Below, piece after piece: positions 1-11,520 of a DNA stretch of 37,500 nucleotides (positions within the stretch are counted from its first letter, which is position 1; every line of letters begins with the position of its first letter). The notes beneath the pieces are model-generated. The model had not been told where the DNA came from. It did no database searches and saw only the letters and a program-made list of their open reading frames with translations. The stretch is from Chrysomallon squamiferum (taxonomy: Eukaryota; Mollusca; Gastropoda; Neomphalida; Peltospiridae): contig CM022668.1 of assembly GCA_012295275.1 (NCBI GenBank), positions 7,726,818 through 7,764,317 on the forward strand, written 5' to 3'. The position numbers were made by a program, and so were the translations under genes.

Positions 1-36
1 GCTGAGTGATTCCCTTTAAGAAAGAAAACTACTCAC

Positions 37-182
37 GTATTGTGTAGAGGGTCCCATCTAAGCGTGAACGTCGCACTTTTGCATTTCTTCATCATCTTCT
101 TCGCATGCATCGGATTAGTATCCTTGACATCAACTGCAGGTAAATCCCCTTCTGATTTGTTTGGGTTGTTAGACTCAGCCAT
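37..182 (-). CDS. Candidate first coding exon of a minus-strand gene, continuing past the left edge
   Basis: Reading the minus strand, an ATG at 182..180 sits in a good Kozak context (CAAAATGG) with an in-frame TGA 27 bases upstream. It opens 48 codons plus two bases and ends at a consensus donor, AC|GTGAGT, with GTGAGT at 36..31. The peptide is not low complexity. It starts MAESNNPNKSEGDL, an acidic and polar N-terminus, and turns basic towards KKCKSATFTLRWDPLHNT. The surroundings are AT-rich, so this codon composition stands out. The upstream leader may run back to an acceptor-like TTTCCCAG at 280..274, which would make the whole exon 37..273; otherwise the exon begins at an unseen transcription start. 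I do not recognise the protein family and the rest of the gene is outside the window. A chance frame is possible, because 48 codons is short. Confidence 0.55.
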
Positions 183-840
183 TTTGCTGTTTGTTTGTTG
201 TTTTTTTCAGTAAGATCACACAAACAATTCACATCAACACCTCTACTTTATTTTTCTACTTTTTAAATTTCCTCTGGGAAATGAGGATTTGAAACAAATA
301 ATACCATACTTGCATAGAATTTTCTTTTCTTTCTTTTTCTTCAAACTTGAAGGTCTCTGTTTTTTTAATTCAGATGTCAGAAGGTAAATATAGCTGACAT
401 TTTCAGACTCAGTAATTGTATATCTGACATACCTCTAATCACTGCTGTAATCCTCCGGTAAATCTAGAAGCAAATTGATTTCTACTTTTTGAACTAAACT
501 TCTTCAAAGTGGACGCGACAGTACATTCTTTTCAGAAACACGTGAAAGCAAATCCAAAACTTAATTTACGTTAAGTTAAAGTATTTCTCTGTGAGTTTTA
601 AACTCAGTGTTATTCAACAAATAGAGACATTGTTTGAGATGAGTTTGAATTTGACAGAAAATAAATGGAAATAAATCATTTGGTTTTTAATATCTAAAAC
701 TGTATTGATTTTAATGTGCGACACCAGACTGGTTTCTGCAAATCCAAACCCTACAGCTGCAACCAGTCTATTAAGAAATTAACTGGGATATTTTGTACAT
801 GATTGTTCAAATGTGTCATAACTCTGTTATTCTGTTACTA
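183..840. other. Upstream leader and unassigned sequence
   Basis: This sequence lies 5' of the left-edge minus-strand exon. It contains a possible minus-strand acceptor (TTTCCCAG, 280..274) preceded by a pyrimidine-containing stretch. Stop codons are frequent in all frames, so any transcribed part would be untranslated. No TATA box or other promoter element stands out. Otherwise it is unassigned AT-rich sequence. Confidence 0.3.
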
Positions 841-1420
841 CAGTAAATCTTAAAAGATTTTACAAAGTAAATTCTAATTATTAATTAACATTAATTTCTA
901 AGAAATGTTTCACAGTAGATTCTTATACATTTTTTTCACAGTTTGCACAGTAAATTCTAAGAAATGTTTCAAGGAAATTCTGAGAAATTTCACATTGTAG
1001 ATTCTATGACATTTTGCACAACAGATTCTGTGAAAATTTGCAAATTAGACTAAGAAAATTTGCACAGGATATTCTAGGAAATTTTGCACTGGTTATTCCA
1101 ACTGTTTACATTAAAACTTTTGGATTGTGTGTTCCAGGAGTATTTTTGTACAAACTGCTGTGACCAAGTTTCATAACTGAAAATATATCCAAATCTCAGT
1201 ATGGGTTATTCCATTTCTACAAATACATTTTTGCACAATGAACATCAGAATATTTGCACAAAAAGTTTACAGATAGGATATGTTTCCAAATACCATATTA
1301 CATCAGAATATATACATTTGAGTTACACAAGATTTGCCAGGATATAAAGGCACTGTTTGCTCAGGAAAGCACCTCTGCACAGGATACTCAAGGATACTCC
1401 AGGATCCTTTTGCACAGGTA
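841..1420. repeat. Degenerate minisatellite, about 24 bp unit
   Basis: Units follow the pattern CAGTAGATTCTAAGAAATTT followed by TGCA or TTCA. About nine consecutive copies can be followed from 841 to about 1100, with substitutions and one longer insertion. Scattered relics, such as repeated TTTGCACA and GGATACTC, continue to about 1420. The 72-codon frame over the end of this array has no coding features. Confidence 0.7.
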
Positions 1421-2094
1421 AAAATTATTGAATGCACAAATCAAGGACATCATTAAAAACACCATCAAGTATTTTTTTTTGACATTAATAACAATTCCTT
1501 ACATATTTCAGAATTTAGTTATTCTTAAATGGTCTGCTACTTGGTTGTCTATGCCAAAAATGTCTATGCAGGTTATGTCAATATACATTAGTAATTGCAG
1601 AACAGCAAATGATCCATTGGTATCATCAGATTATAAACAGTTTTAGTATGATATTCCATGCTGTGAGTTATCTACAGTTTAAACCATTTTGTTTGCTAAG
1701 TACATTCCACCACATGTGTATGCAACAATCACAGTATACTCCTTTGTTTTGGCCATCAAGTATGTTGCAGTTTTGACGACTATTTCACTTTTTTAAATGG
1801 TTGAATACAAGACTGTTAAGGTATTGTATATATGTAATGACAATAAAATTTTGTTCCATTACTGAAATATCATATACCAGCAATATTACATTTGTTTAAT
1901 CATCCCAGATGTAAATATTTTACCAGATATCACTGGTTTAATGATCAGTGAATGAAAAGTCTGCTGTTTTTATCATTGGGTATAAAAGTTATCACATGTT
2001 TTGATATGTTATGAGTACATCAGTCGAATTTAACTGTAAGTTGGGGAACTGTAGATATCTGTTGAAATCACAAAGAATATTTTATTCCACAAAC
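1421..2094. other. Unassigned AT-rich sequence
   Basis: No repeat array, splice-flanked frame or motif cluster was seen here. Confidence 0.4.
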
Positions 2095-2143
2095 TATATA
2101 AATAAATAAATAAATAAATAAGTAATTAAAAAAAAAAAATAAA

Positions 2144-2175
<32 letters not shown>

Positions 2176-2240
2176 CAACAACAAACTAATATTAATAAAA
2201 ATTATAAAAAAGCCAATAAAAATAAAAATATTAAAACATA
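2095..2240. repeat. Compound AAAT / AAT / AAC microsatellite
   Basis: An AAAT run (about 2098-2122) passes through an A-rich stretch into AAT repeats and then AAC repeats (about 2144-2185). Confidence 0.85.
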
Positions 2241-2334
2241 TAATGAGATAAATTAAAAAAGGAAACCATTATTTTTTCTTAATGCCTGGGAAATCCATTC
2301 AAATACCATCGCAATTATATTTTATTAGAGATAT

Positions 2335-2348
2335 GTTACCATGGTAAC
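2335..2348. promoter_or_regulatory. Perfect palindromic X-box (RFX-type site)
   Basis: The 14 bases GTTACCATGGTAAC form a perfect palindrome matching the RFX X-box consensus (two GTTNCC-like halves around AT). RFX factors bind this motif in animals and often control ciliary and neuronal genes. The flanking 2349-2500 is less AT-rich than its surroundings. The motif match is seen directly; occupancy is inference. Three further CCATGG-centred X-box-like sites occur at 11325, 15812 and 17195. Confidence 0.6.
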
Positions 2349-2500
2349 GGATATGACCAAATCCTCACAGACCAAAATCACCTGCCTGAGACCTGAGTAT
2401 GTAGGTCACATGATGTCACACTATTATCTCAACTGTTTCCATGACATAGTTCCAACTGAGCCAATGAAAATGAAAAACAGACCTCAAACCATCACAGAAA
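2349..2500. other. Complex-sequence island beside the X-box
   Basis: Balanced-composition sequence lies between two AT-rich repeat blocks. It contains TAGGTCACATGATGTCA (a nuclear-receptor-like half-site followed by a CATGATGTCA segment) and duplicated CCTGAG words. It could be a small regulatory element attached to the palindromic X-box. The 64-codon frame crossing it ends in an Asn run made by the next microsatellite and is not credible as a gene. Confidence 0.3.
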
Positions 2501-2660
2501 GTAATAATAATAATAATAACAACAATAGCCAGTAGTAGTAGTAGTTGTAGTAGTAGTAGTAGTAGTTATAGTAGTAGTAGTAACAGTAGTATTAATATTA
2601 GTACTAGTAGCAATTGTACTATTAGAAGTAGAAGTAGTAAATATAGTAAAATTAGTAATG
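2500..2660. repeat. Degenerate AGT trinucleotide repeat
   Basis: AAT and AAC runs pass into a long imperfect AGT array with scattered variants. Confidence 0.8.
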
Positions 2661-4180
2661 AAAACTTAAATGGAAATAAATGTGAAAAAATCATGAAATG
2701 AAAAAGTTATAAAATAAATAAATTTTGAAATTCGAATTTATCTGAGTAAATTAGCATACAAAATTAATATTTAATCAAAATAAATTTTGGAAATATTTGA
2801 CAAGAAATGCATTTTGAAAAGTATACTGTCGAATTAACATATGAAAATTATTATTAATATTAGAATTATTACTAGAAAAATTTCATCAGAAAAGTAGGCT
2901 GTCAAATTAACATATTAATATTAAAAATATTATTAGAAAAATTTCATCATAAAATTATAGTGGAAAATTACTACCAATAAATTAGTTTCTGAAAAACTAT
3001 TGGTTGAATATTAATATTGTAAAATTATACTCTGAAGTTATTTTAGTTAATATCTGTTGGAAAATAAAAATAACAACCTGAATTGAATTCAGAAATATTT
3101 AATAGAAAATTAGAAATATTGACAAAAATTAAAATCTGAAAAAAATATTTAACATTTTTTTAACATCAAAAAATATTATTTTAATAGTATTTTTATAAAA
3201 CTAAATATTTTATTACATTATAACATAAAATATTTGTTGCTGTTATTTATTATGTTTTAATATGCTTGTATCATGATAGAGAAATTTCAACAAATTTTAA
3301 TAATCTTATTACTTTTTTCATTTCCTACAAAAACATCATTTTTTAATAATTTATTTCCATCTGTTTATTATCACTTAATTAAATATTTAATTATTACTTG
3401 TAACATTTTAAAATTAAATATTTCTTGAATCTACAATTTCATACTTCATATTTTTAAATTAATGCTGTATTTTTAGCTGTTAAATTATACATCTTTTTTT
3501 AAAATTAAACACTGCAAAAAAATTTAATATTTCTAATTTTGTATTTCCTTTTTCTTTACCTGCTTGATAAAAACTTGTGGATTCTGCATATTAAATTGTA
3601 AATTATAAATATTAAAGTATTATATATACACATATATATATTTTTTACTTTTGCTTGAATGTTAACATCAGAGTATTTTACTTTTTAAAATTAATACAGT
3701 ATAGAGTTTTACCTAAAACACAGGAAATTCTTAAAGTCAAATTGAAAGCACTTTTACATTTTAAAACTAATTAAATATTGTTTCCTTCTTACAGTTATTT
3801 CATATACTTATTAAATATAAATTTAAATATCATAAATCTGTTTTTACTACCTGCTAAAATATTATTTTCCAATAATGCAGTACTTACTCCAACAGTCAGA
3901 ATACTGTAACAAAAATGACTAAAAATCAAAATGCACGTTTAACAGTCAAAATTTCTCAGGTAGTTAATCTCAGAATTATGTTATCCTAGACAAACCTGAA
4001 CTCAGATCTTTACCTCATCCTGCAGAATAACAACTGACCTTCTTTTCCTTACAAACTTTTCCATAAACAGAATTCCACTTCTTGCAAATGACATCAAGAA
4101 GAAAATTATTTTAAAATAATTAAATAAAAAACTCATCCATCTAAAATATTAAATCTTCATCTAGAATAATTTTTGTAAAT
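2661..4180. other. Very AT-rich desert
   Basis: This is extremely AT-rich sequence with many AATATT and TTAAAT words and no usable reading frame. It includes one short tandem duplication (2826-2950) and ends in an A-rich tract. Confidence 0.6.
2826..2950. repeat. Diverged tandem duplication, 73-bp period
   Basis: The segment beginning CTGTCGAATTAACATAT at 2826 recurs as CTGTCAAATTAACATAT at 2899. Both copies run on to ACTAGAAAAATTTCATCA or ATTAGAAAAATTTCATCA. Confidence 0.6.
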
Positions 4181-4181
4181 G

Positions 4182-4231
4182 AAAAAAAAAAAAAAAAAAA
4201 ATAATAAAAAAAATAAAAAATAATAAAAAAA
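4182..4231. repeat. A-rich tract with AAT units
   Basis: An uninterrupted A run of about 19 bases is followed by A-rich AAT-type repeats. Confidence 0.8.
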
Positions 4232-4499
4232 TTCCAATAAAAAAGTATTCAGACTTGATTACTAAAAAACGCAGTACTGTTACAAAAAGTCTTCAAAGAC
4301 TGAGGCATATATTTGACAAGTCCTCTTTGTTACTACAAAACGTGAAAATCGAAAACGAATGTTTTGACCAAGCAACAAAACCCAGAAGTACGTTATTACG
4401 AGTTTACTAACACATACCTGTGTAATACACACATAAACACACAGCTACACACTACATATATACATACCAGGATAAAGACATATTAAAAACGACACACTA

Positions 4500-4640
4500 C
4501 CAAAGAGAGAACATTTTCCCTTATTGAAATAAGGCTCCAGTGTTGCAGTGACAGCTTGTTGGAGTTGAAGAGATTCTGAAAGCATTCAGCACAGCAGCGG
4601 AGATCTCCAGCACACAATAACACACAGACCTGAGCATGGC
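4500..4640. other. Complex-sequence island
   Basis: This is a balanced-composition segment with a short hairpin (CCTTATT/AATAAGG near 4520-4535) and GC-containing words such as AGCAGCGGAGATC. No splice-flanked frame was found. It may be a regulatory element, but nothing specific supports that. Confidence 0.25.
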
Positions 4641-4888
4641 TATTATAAACATTATCCTTTTTTTTCTCTCTAGTATTTATGTAAGGAACAAACAGATTTT
4701 TTTCCAGATAAAGTTTTGATTATAGTGGCTCTCTGAGGTACAGGAGAGAGTGGAATTATGCAGAACAGTTGTGAAAGAATTGTTTGAAGAGCTGTGGGCT
4801 ATTGGTTCAATTCTCCAGTATTGCTCATTTGAGGTTTTTTGATAATTCAGCCAAAGAAATCTTAAATATTTTTTTAATATTATTACTT

Positions 4889-4955
4889 TTACTTTTATTT
4901 TTATTTATCTATCTATCTATCTATCTCTTTATTTATTTATTTTTTTATTTGTCTA
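4889..4955. repeat. TTTA / ATCT microsatellite
   Basis: TTTA units, then an ATCT run of about five units, then TTTA again. Confidence 0.8.
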
Positions 4956-5154
4956 TGAAAAAGTATATTAAAGAATCCTTATGTTAATAGTCTGTAAGAT
5001 TTCTTCTCTAATGCATTTCTTCTCTAATTATAACTATATATTATCTTATGTGTGTGTTAATATCATAGGACCTCTAATTTATATGAAATTACTTACATAC
5101 TACATCTACTGATGTTGCTAGCCCCCTCTGTTTTCTGCTGCTAATACTTATGTT

Positions 5155-5306
5155 ATAATAATAATCATAATAAAAAAAAAATAAAAAAAAATAATAATAA
5201 TAATAATAATATTAAAATTATTATTATTAATAATAACAATGACAACAGTTATAATAATAATATTATAATGATTAATATTATTTTTGTTATAAAATTATTA
5301 CTATTA

Positions 5307-5364
<58 letters not shown>

Positions 5365-5365
5365 G
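5155..5365. repeat. AAT array facing an ATT array (long inverted repeat)
   Basis: AAT-rich repeats (about 5155-5260) are followed by ATT repeats (about 5300-5361). The two halves are complementary, so a long AT-only hairpin or cruciform is possible. Confidence 0.8.
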
Positions 5366-6121
5366 ATTTTTTTTTATTTCTATTGTTACTGGAATAAAAA
5401 AAGAGAAGGATTTTGAATGTAAAAATCAATTTTAGACTTTGATTGTGATAATAATACTTGAAATGTTAACAAGGAAATCAATACTGTACAAGTGTTGCAT
5501 TAGTGACAAAATGATCAAGTTAAAATTTATTTTAGTTAACATCGGTTGAAAGTTAATCAAATTTATATCATCAACTGTTGATGTCAGCATTTTTGTATCA
5601 ACTGTGCTAGAAAATATTAGTGAATTTTATGTTATCAGGATCTGAGGTCTGTTTATCAGTTGAGTGTATTTATTACCTTTTACTGGCTAGTATTATATCA
5701 CTTGAATTAAGTTTAAAAAATTAGATACAAAGATTTATTAATTCTGACATGGAAAACCCCAATCAACCTGGACCTATTCATTATATTACCTGAGCAGAAA
5801 CCTGCAACTTTTTACATAATAGCATGAACTCCTTTATATGCACATTTCCATAGACATATCCCTACATACCACAACAGGTGACATATGTCATGGAGCACTG
5901 GTTGGATTGGGAATTTACTCAGTGAAATACATATGGGAATTGATCCTAGTCACTGCAGCGTGTTATACACTAGTACGTGGTATATAACTTAGCTACATCT
6001 AACCTTGACTCATCTACAGAATAAAACTGATGTAAGTTAGAGTATTGATATTAGTTTTACAACTGACCTCTTTTTTATGCATGACCAGGCCTGGACACAT
6101 CTGTCCTGAATGACCAATAAC

Positions 6122-6410
<289 letters not shown>

Positions 6411-6835
6411 CTATTCACAATACCTATAATTCCTTCATTATATTACCATAATACCGCTTATTGCACACTAACCTAAAGAATATCTATTTTTTTTATTAAT
6501 CTTCATCACATACAAAAAAAAAAACACCCAACAACATTATAACAATATATGATAATGATATAGTTTGCTAAATTTGACTGTTTTCCAACTCATACAGAAA
6601 TTAACTGAACTATGATTAATTAGATATTGCTGTGTGTGTGTATTGATTAATGTTACAGATGCCATGAATCATAATTCAGAAGTTTAATTTGGATATATCC
6701 ATGTTAATAAGAACACAGCTGAACCAGAGTTATAACAGCAGAAATGTCAGGACTGAGTAAAACATGAAATATTTGACAAAGATCATTTTTCATGTAGCCT
6801 AAACAGAGTGATGGTGACTAAATGGAAAAGTCTGT

Positions 6836-7170
6836 GAGAAACTGGATCAAACCAGTTCAAGATGAAACTAAAAAGAACAAATGAGAACAAGTTGGAGCAA
6901 GTTGAACCAACTGGAACATTTTTGGAGACAGCGGTATGATCTGGGACATAATGAAATGAAACTGGGACAAACTGGAACATACTAGAAGAAATGAAACAAA
7001 GTGGATCAAATGAAGACATTTTGCAAGAAACTGCTAGAAAATGGAACATACTGGAAAAACTTGAAACAAAATAGAACAAGCTGGAATTAGCTGGAAAAAA
7101 TGAGAGTATGTTAGAACAAACCACAACAGACTGGAACAAATGGAGACAAATTGAGACAAACTGAGACAAC
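6836..7170. repeat. Degenerate purine-rich repeat, about 11 bp unit
   Basis: Words close to AACTGGAACAA recur throughout (CTGGAACA, TTGGAGCA, CTGGGACA, TGGAGACA) with strong purine bias on the plus strand. This explains the 137-codon minus-strand frame, which has Phe/Ser/Val-rich quasi-repeats and no recognisable domain. Confidence 0.65.
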
Positions 7171-7559
7171 CAGTAATCAGAATTAACACGAACCATTACA
7201 AAGGAAAAGAGAAGAATGAAGAATGAATACAGTTAATGAGAACTCAGCAGATTCCATTAACACTGTTATTAAGTGTCAGACACATTTTTGTTTCTGTAAC
7301 AATGAAAGAAGAAATCTCCTGTTACTACACAAAATATTCTCACTCACCAACAGCAAGAATGTTATTTTTCATTTGTGCCTTCTCACAGACAGCAAGTAAC
7401 AAGCCTCTGGTTATTGTGCTTATGCAACTAATTATCTGAAGAAATATCTCATTAGGGAAATATGGAGAATTGATCCTACAGTCTATGGTGTGACAGTCCA
7501 ACATTTTAACTGGTGAACCAAGACATTATTAAAATAGCCAAGACTTTGTTTTTGTTATC

Positions 7560-7870
7560 ATTTCATCAAGCAAAGATGAAAGGATCAATAAATGGATGAC
7601 TGATTTGTAGATTGATGAACACATTCACAGTTTCTAGATGGAGGAATGAAAGCGTGAATAGAAGAATGAAAGAGTGAACAAATAGACTGATAGACGGATG
7701 AATGAATGACTGAGTGAATGGGCAGAAGGATGTATAGATGGCTGGAAGGTTAGATAAATGAACAGAAGAATGCGTACCTAAATAGACAGATGAGTGGATG
7801 AATGAATGAATGAATAAAAGGAAGACGGGATGGATGATGAATGTTTAAAAGGATGTAGAGATAGAGAAAA
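7560..7870. repeat. Degenerate GAAT / GGAT tetranucleotide repeat
   Basis: Variants of GATGAATGAATGAC and GGATGGATG recur with spacings that are multiples of four. No coding frame of interest. Confidence 0.7.
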
Positions 7871-8439
7871 CCTATCATTAGACGTCTGGTAGTAATCAGA
7901 ATAAAAGACAGACACACAGCCAGACAGATACATCAAAACTATTAACAGATGACACACCATCGATAAGCTTAAAATAAATGAAAACCTGATTCATTAGACT
8001 AAAACATCCATTCTGAAGTTTCACTATGACGCTATCATTTGGCTATCACAAAAAGTAATTAGTATAAATGTGCTTTAAGTCATTAGCCTGACAGAAATGG
8101 AACATTTATTATTTATACTGCCATCTGATACAGGGATATGTATAAACATAATACCCCATATCAATACTAATATTTATTAACATGAATATATCCAAATTAA
8201 GTTCTGATTCTGTGTTCACAGCATGTAACAGCAATCAATAAGACTTTTCAAAGGTTTTGAAAAAAATCCATGCACGCCTGTCATGGAGCTTTAGTGTGTT
8301 AACAGATTGTCTGGAAAGCAGAGAAGGGAGAATTTAGTGATATTGCACCTCCTGAAATCAGATAGGAGGTTTAACCAATCTTTGATCCCTGGACCTGACA
8401 TATTCAGGGCTGATGCTTAACCAGGTTAATGTAATAAGG

Positions 8440-8501
8440 TGTGTGTGTGTGATTGTGTCTGTGTGTGTGTGTGTCTGTGTGTGTGTGTGTGTGTGTGTGT
8501 A
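8440..8501. repeat. TG microsatellite
   Basis: A TG run with a few interruptions (GATTGTGTC, TCTG). Confidence 0.9.
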
Positions 8502-8559
8502 CAAATGCAAAACTGAATTTATATGTAAACTCCATAAAATTCTCTTAATTTATATGCTA

Positions 8560-9055
8560 GACTACTACTACAATAAAATACTATTACTACTATCACTACT
8601 GTTAACATTGCTACTACTATTACTATTACTGCTAGTACTATAGCTACTACTACAATAACAACTACTATTACTACTATCACTACTGTTAAAATTGCTACTA
8701 CTATTACTATTACTACTATAAATATATTGCTACTACTACCAATACTAATGCTTCTATGACTATTTCAACTATTTCTGCTTTTGCAACTACCACTACTGCT
8801 CTTTGTACTATTACTACTTTTCTTGGTGCTACTACTACTGTTGTTAGTATTGTTACTAAAATTACTGCTGCTATTATTACTACTACTTCTACCACTACAC
8901 TATACTATAATTATTACTGTTACTACCACCACTATTACTACTATTGGTACAACCACAATGACTACAACTACCATTATTATTACTACTATCACTACTACCA
9001 CCACTACTACTATTGCAACTACATCTACCATCACTACAACTGTCCTACAACCATT
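8560..9055. repeat. Long degenerate ACT / ATT trinucleotide array
   Basis: About 500 bases of ACT, ATT and GCT triplets with many substitutions. Inside it an 84-bp block (CTATTACTACTATCACTACT at 8581) recurs at 8665. Because the array is triplet-based it stays open in several frames (92 and 111 codons, Thr/Tyr/Leu-rich); these are not genes. Confidence 0.9.
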
Positions 9056-9639
9056 ATGAATTATATCATATTACTTATATACCAGTATTAAGAAAAGAAA
9101 AAGAATTCGCAGTTAAATGTGACTAAAAACAAACCACGAAGTCCACAGATAAAGTTTTATATTCTGAAGCTGTTAAATCAAATTAATCTTGCACTCAGCT
9201 CACACAGGTTAAAGAAAAAAAAAAACTCGATGCTTGAAAAACACAGTTATTTTCAATGATGCTCTAAATGTGAAAAAAATTCTTTAATACGATCAGGATT
9301 CTTAAACGATAATTTTATTTAATAAAAAACAACAGACCCCCCCTCTTCCCCCAAAAACAACATTCGTGTATGCTTACTCAAGTTGACACACAGAGTCAAA
9401 TTAAAATCGCATTAGTATTGAAATTTGGTAAAATAATTAAATTATTCGAAAGCAAAAGCATTTTGAAAAGGTCATTTGCTGGAATACAACAAAGTGTATG
9501 TAAAATTGCAAATCTGGTGATCAGCGGAGACAGAAATTCTAAATATTTTTTTTCCTTTTCTTTGCAAAAATATTCTTAAAATGAGAAAATTATTTCTAGT
9601 ATTTTTTTAAAATAAATTTTCTTTCTCTTCATTTTGTTA

Positions 9640-9864
9640 TGTTGTTATTGTAATTATATTATTATATTATCATTATCATTAATTTTACAGCTGTTATTAT
9701 TAATATTAGTAGTGTTTGTAGCACTGGTAGTTGCAGTAGTAGCTGTAGAAGTGGTAGCAGAAATAGGTTAATTATTCATTTATTCGTTGTTGTTTTTTAA
9801 ATTTAATTTTGTTGCTGTTATTGTTATTTTTATTATTTTTATTATCATTATTATTATAATTAAA

Positions 9865-9920
<56 letters not shown>

Positions 9921-9977
9921 TGTTACTGTAACTGTTACTACTATACTACTACTATTACTATTATTATTATTATTATA
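9640..9977. repeat. ATT-rich trinucleotide array
   Basis: A degenerate TTA/AGT stretch is followed by long ATT runs (about 9860-9920) and further TTA/ACT units to 9976. Confidence 0.85.
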
Positions 9978-10018
9978 AAATGAAGAGAAAAGCAAAACAA
10001 TATATATATAAATGAATA

Positions 10019-10290
10019 GTATAACCTTTGTGATCCAGGGAATATAACCTTTTTGTATCCAAATATAACACTCTAGATATAATAACCTTTTTATATCCAC
10101 TGATATAACCTTTTTGATATCCAGATATAACAAACTTTTATCCATATAGTTTAACCTTTTGCATCCAAACAGCATAATCCACACTGTGTAAGCTTTTTGT
10201 ATCAGAAACACATTTTATATCAGAATTTAATAACACTTTTCATCAGATCTTTGAATCAATAAGCAACACATTTGTATCCAACTTTACAAA
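10019..10290. repeat. Degenerate minisatellite, about 22 bp unit
   Basis: The unit is close to ATAACCTTTTTGTATCCAGA. At least six clear copies occur from 10021 to about 10165, with decayed copies to about 10290 (repeated TTTTGTATC and TTTATATC). The 143-codon minus-strand frame crosses this array and the ATT repeat and is an artefact. Confidence 0.75.
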
Positions 10291-10359
10291 GCTATCTTAA
10301 CACATTCCAGGTATGAACCATTTTATATCTTAACTAGTGAATATTAATATCACTAAGAA

Positions 10360-10392
10360 AATATAATAATAATAATGATAATAATAATGATG

Positions 10393-10441
<49 letters not shown>

Positions 10442-10660
10442 CATTAATAATAATAATAATATTAATAATAATAATAATAATAATATAATAGTGATGATTA
10501 TAATGTAATAACAAATTAATTAATAGTAATAGTGATGATAATAATAATAATAATAATATTAATAATTAATAAAACTGATGATGGTGAAAAATAATAATAA
10601 TAATAATAATAACAATAACAATAATAATCATTGTCATAACAATAAGAACAACAATAACTG
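10360..10660. repeat. Long AAT microsatellite array
   Basis: Several AAT runs are separated by GAT, TAATG and AAC variants. Confidence 0.92.
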
Positions 10661-11219
10661 TAATAAATTCCAGATAAAAATACCTAAAACAAAACACAGG
10701 TAAGCCATAAAACATTATTAAAAAAACCAATCTACCCTTTTGTCATATTTGTATAAATAAACAAACATCCAGTACAGAAAATGTCCAATCATTTTATCCA
10801 GGTAAATCAGAAATAATAATTAAAAAAAAAATGAAACAAAAACTAACAAACAAACAAACCAGGACCAAAACATTATCCATGAAGCAAATGTCCAATCACA
10901 TTATCCAGGTGATTCAGAAAAACCTCCAGAAAAAAAACAAAAAAACAACAAACAATAACACTTTTTCCACTTTTCACATCAGGAATATTAACACACACCT
11001 GTTTCCCATTCTGCTGCTATTGCCTCAGTTGCAAGTCTTCAGTGGTCCACACATAAACATGACAGTGTGTCCAGCCAGCTGGTCAGCCAGACCAGTAAAC
11101 ACGAAATGACCAGTGAATTCACTGCAAGGACCCTGATAACTGCAGCCTGATAAACAGTGCATTGTTAACGAGAGAAAAATGTCCGGGATTAAACAGACTC
11201 AACAAACCTTTAATGATTA

Positions 11220-11480
11220 CACACACACATTGTGCTAGGTAGATGCAGGAGAACAAAGCCCAGTGGTCAGTTTTATCACATCAAAGGGTGTTTTCTGGGG
11301 GAGAAGCCACTTCCAGTTATTCTCATCTCCATGGAGACTGTTTTTTTGTTTTTCTTCCGTTACGGTGGAGCAGTTACATCTCTTTCTGTTTTGCTAATCA
11401 GATTTTTGTCACAAAGTTGAGAAGGTGTAATTTGTCATGTGCTGCTGTTCTCAATGATTGTCACATATTTCATAAATCTG
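11220..11480. other. Complex-sequence island with an X-box-like site
   Basis: This balanced-composition block contains the X-box-like palindrome at 11325 and a homeodomain-like TGCTAATCAG. Two short plus-strand frames of 62 and 86 codons overlap here without splice or domain support. A regulatory element is more likely than a gene. Confidence 0.3.
11325..11338. promoter_or_regulatory. X-box-like palindrome
   Basis: ATCTCCATGGAGAC is a near-perfect palindrome and matches the RFX X-box pattern except at one outer base. It is one of four CCATGG-centred sites of this kind in the window. Confidence 0.4.
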
Positions 11481-11520
11481 CACAGATATTTTTTGAAAAA
11501 TGACTTCTGTTAAGAAAATG

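Noticed and set aside
200-210. Plus-strand acceptor-like TTTTTTTCAG
   Set aside because: It lies on the strand opposite the start exon and no open frame follows it; it is probably a chance T-rich match.
4784-4860. tRNA-like B-box (GGTTCAATTC) near 4804
   Set aside because: No matching A-box or cloverleaf could be laid out around it.
6783-7196. 137-codon minus-strand frame with hydrophobic segments
   Set aside because: It coincides with the degenerate 11-bp purine-rich repeat, which removes stops; no signal-peptide or domain pattern beyond Phe/Ser quasi-repeats.
8756-9091. Thr/Tyr/Leu-rich frames resembling a membrane or mucin-like protein
   Set aside because: They are products of the ACT/ATT trinucleotide array, open in several frames at once.
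9787-10211. 143-codon minus-strand frame with long Ile runs
   Set aside because: It is made by the ATT repeat and the 22-bp minisatellite.
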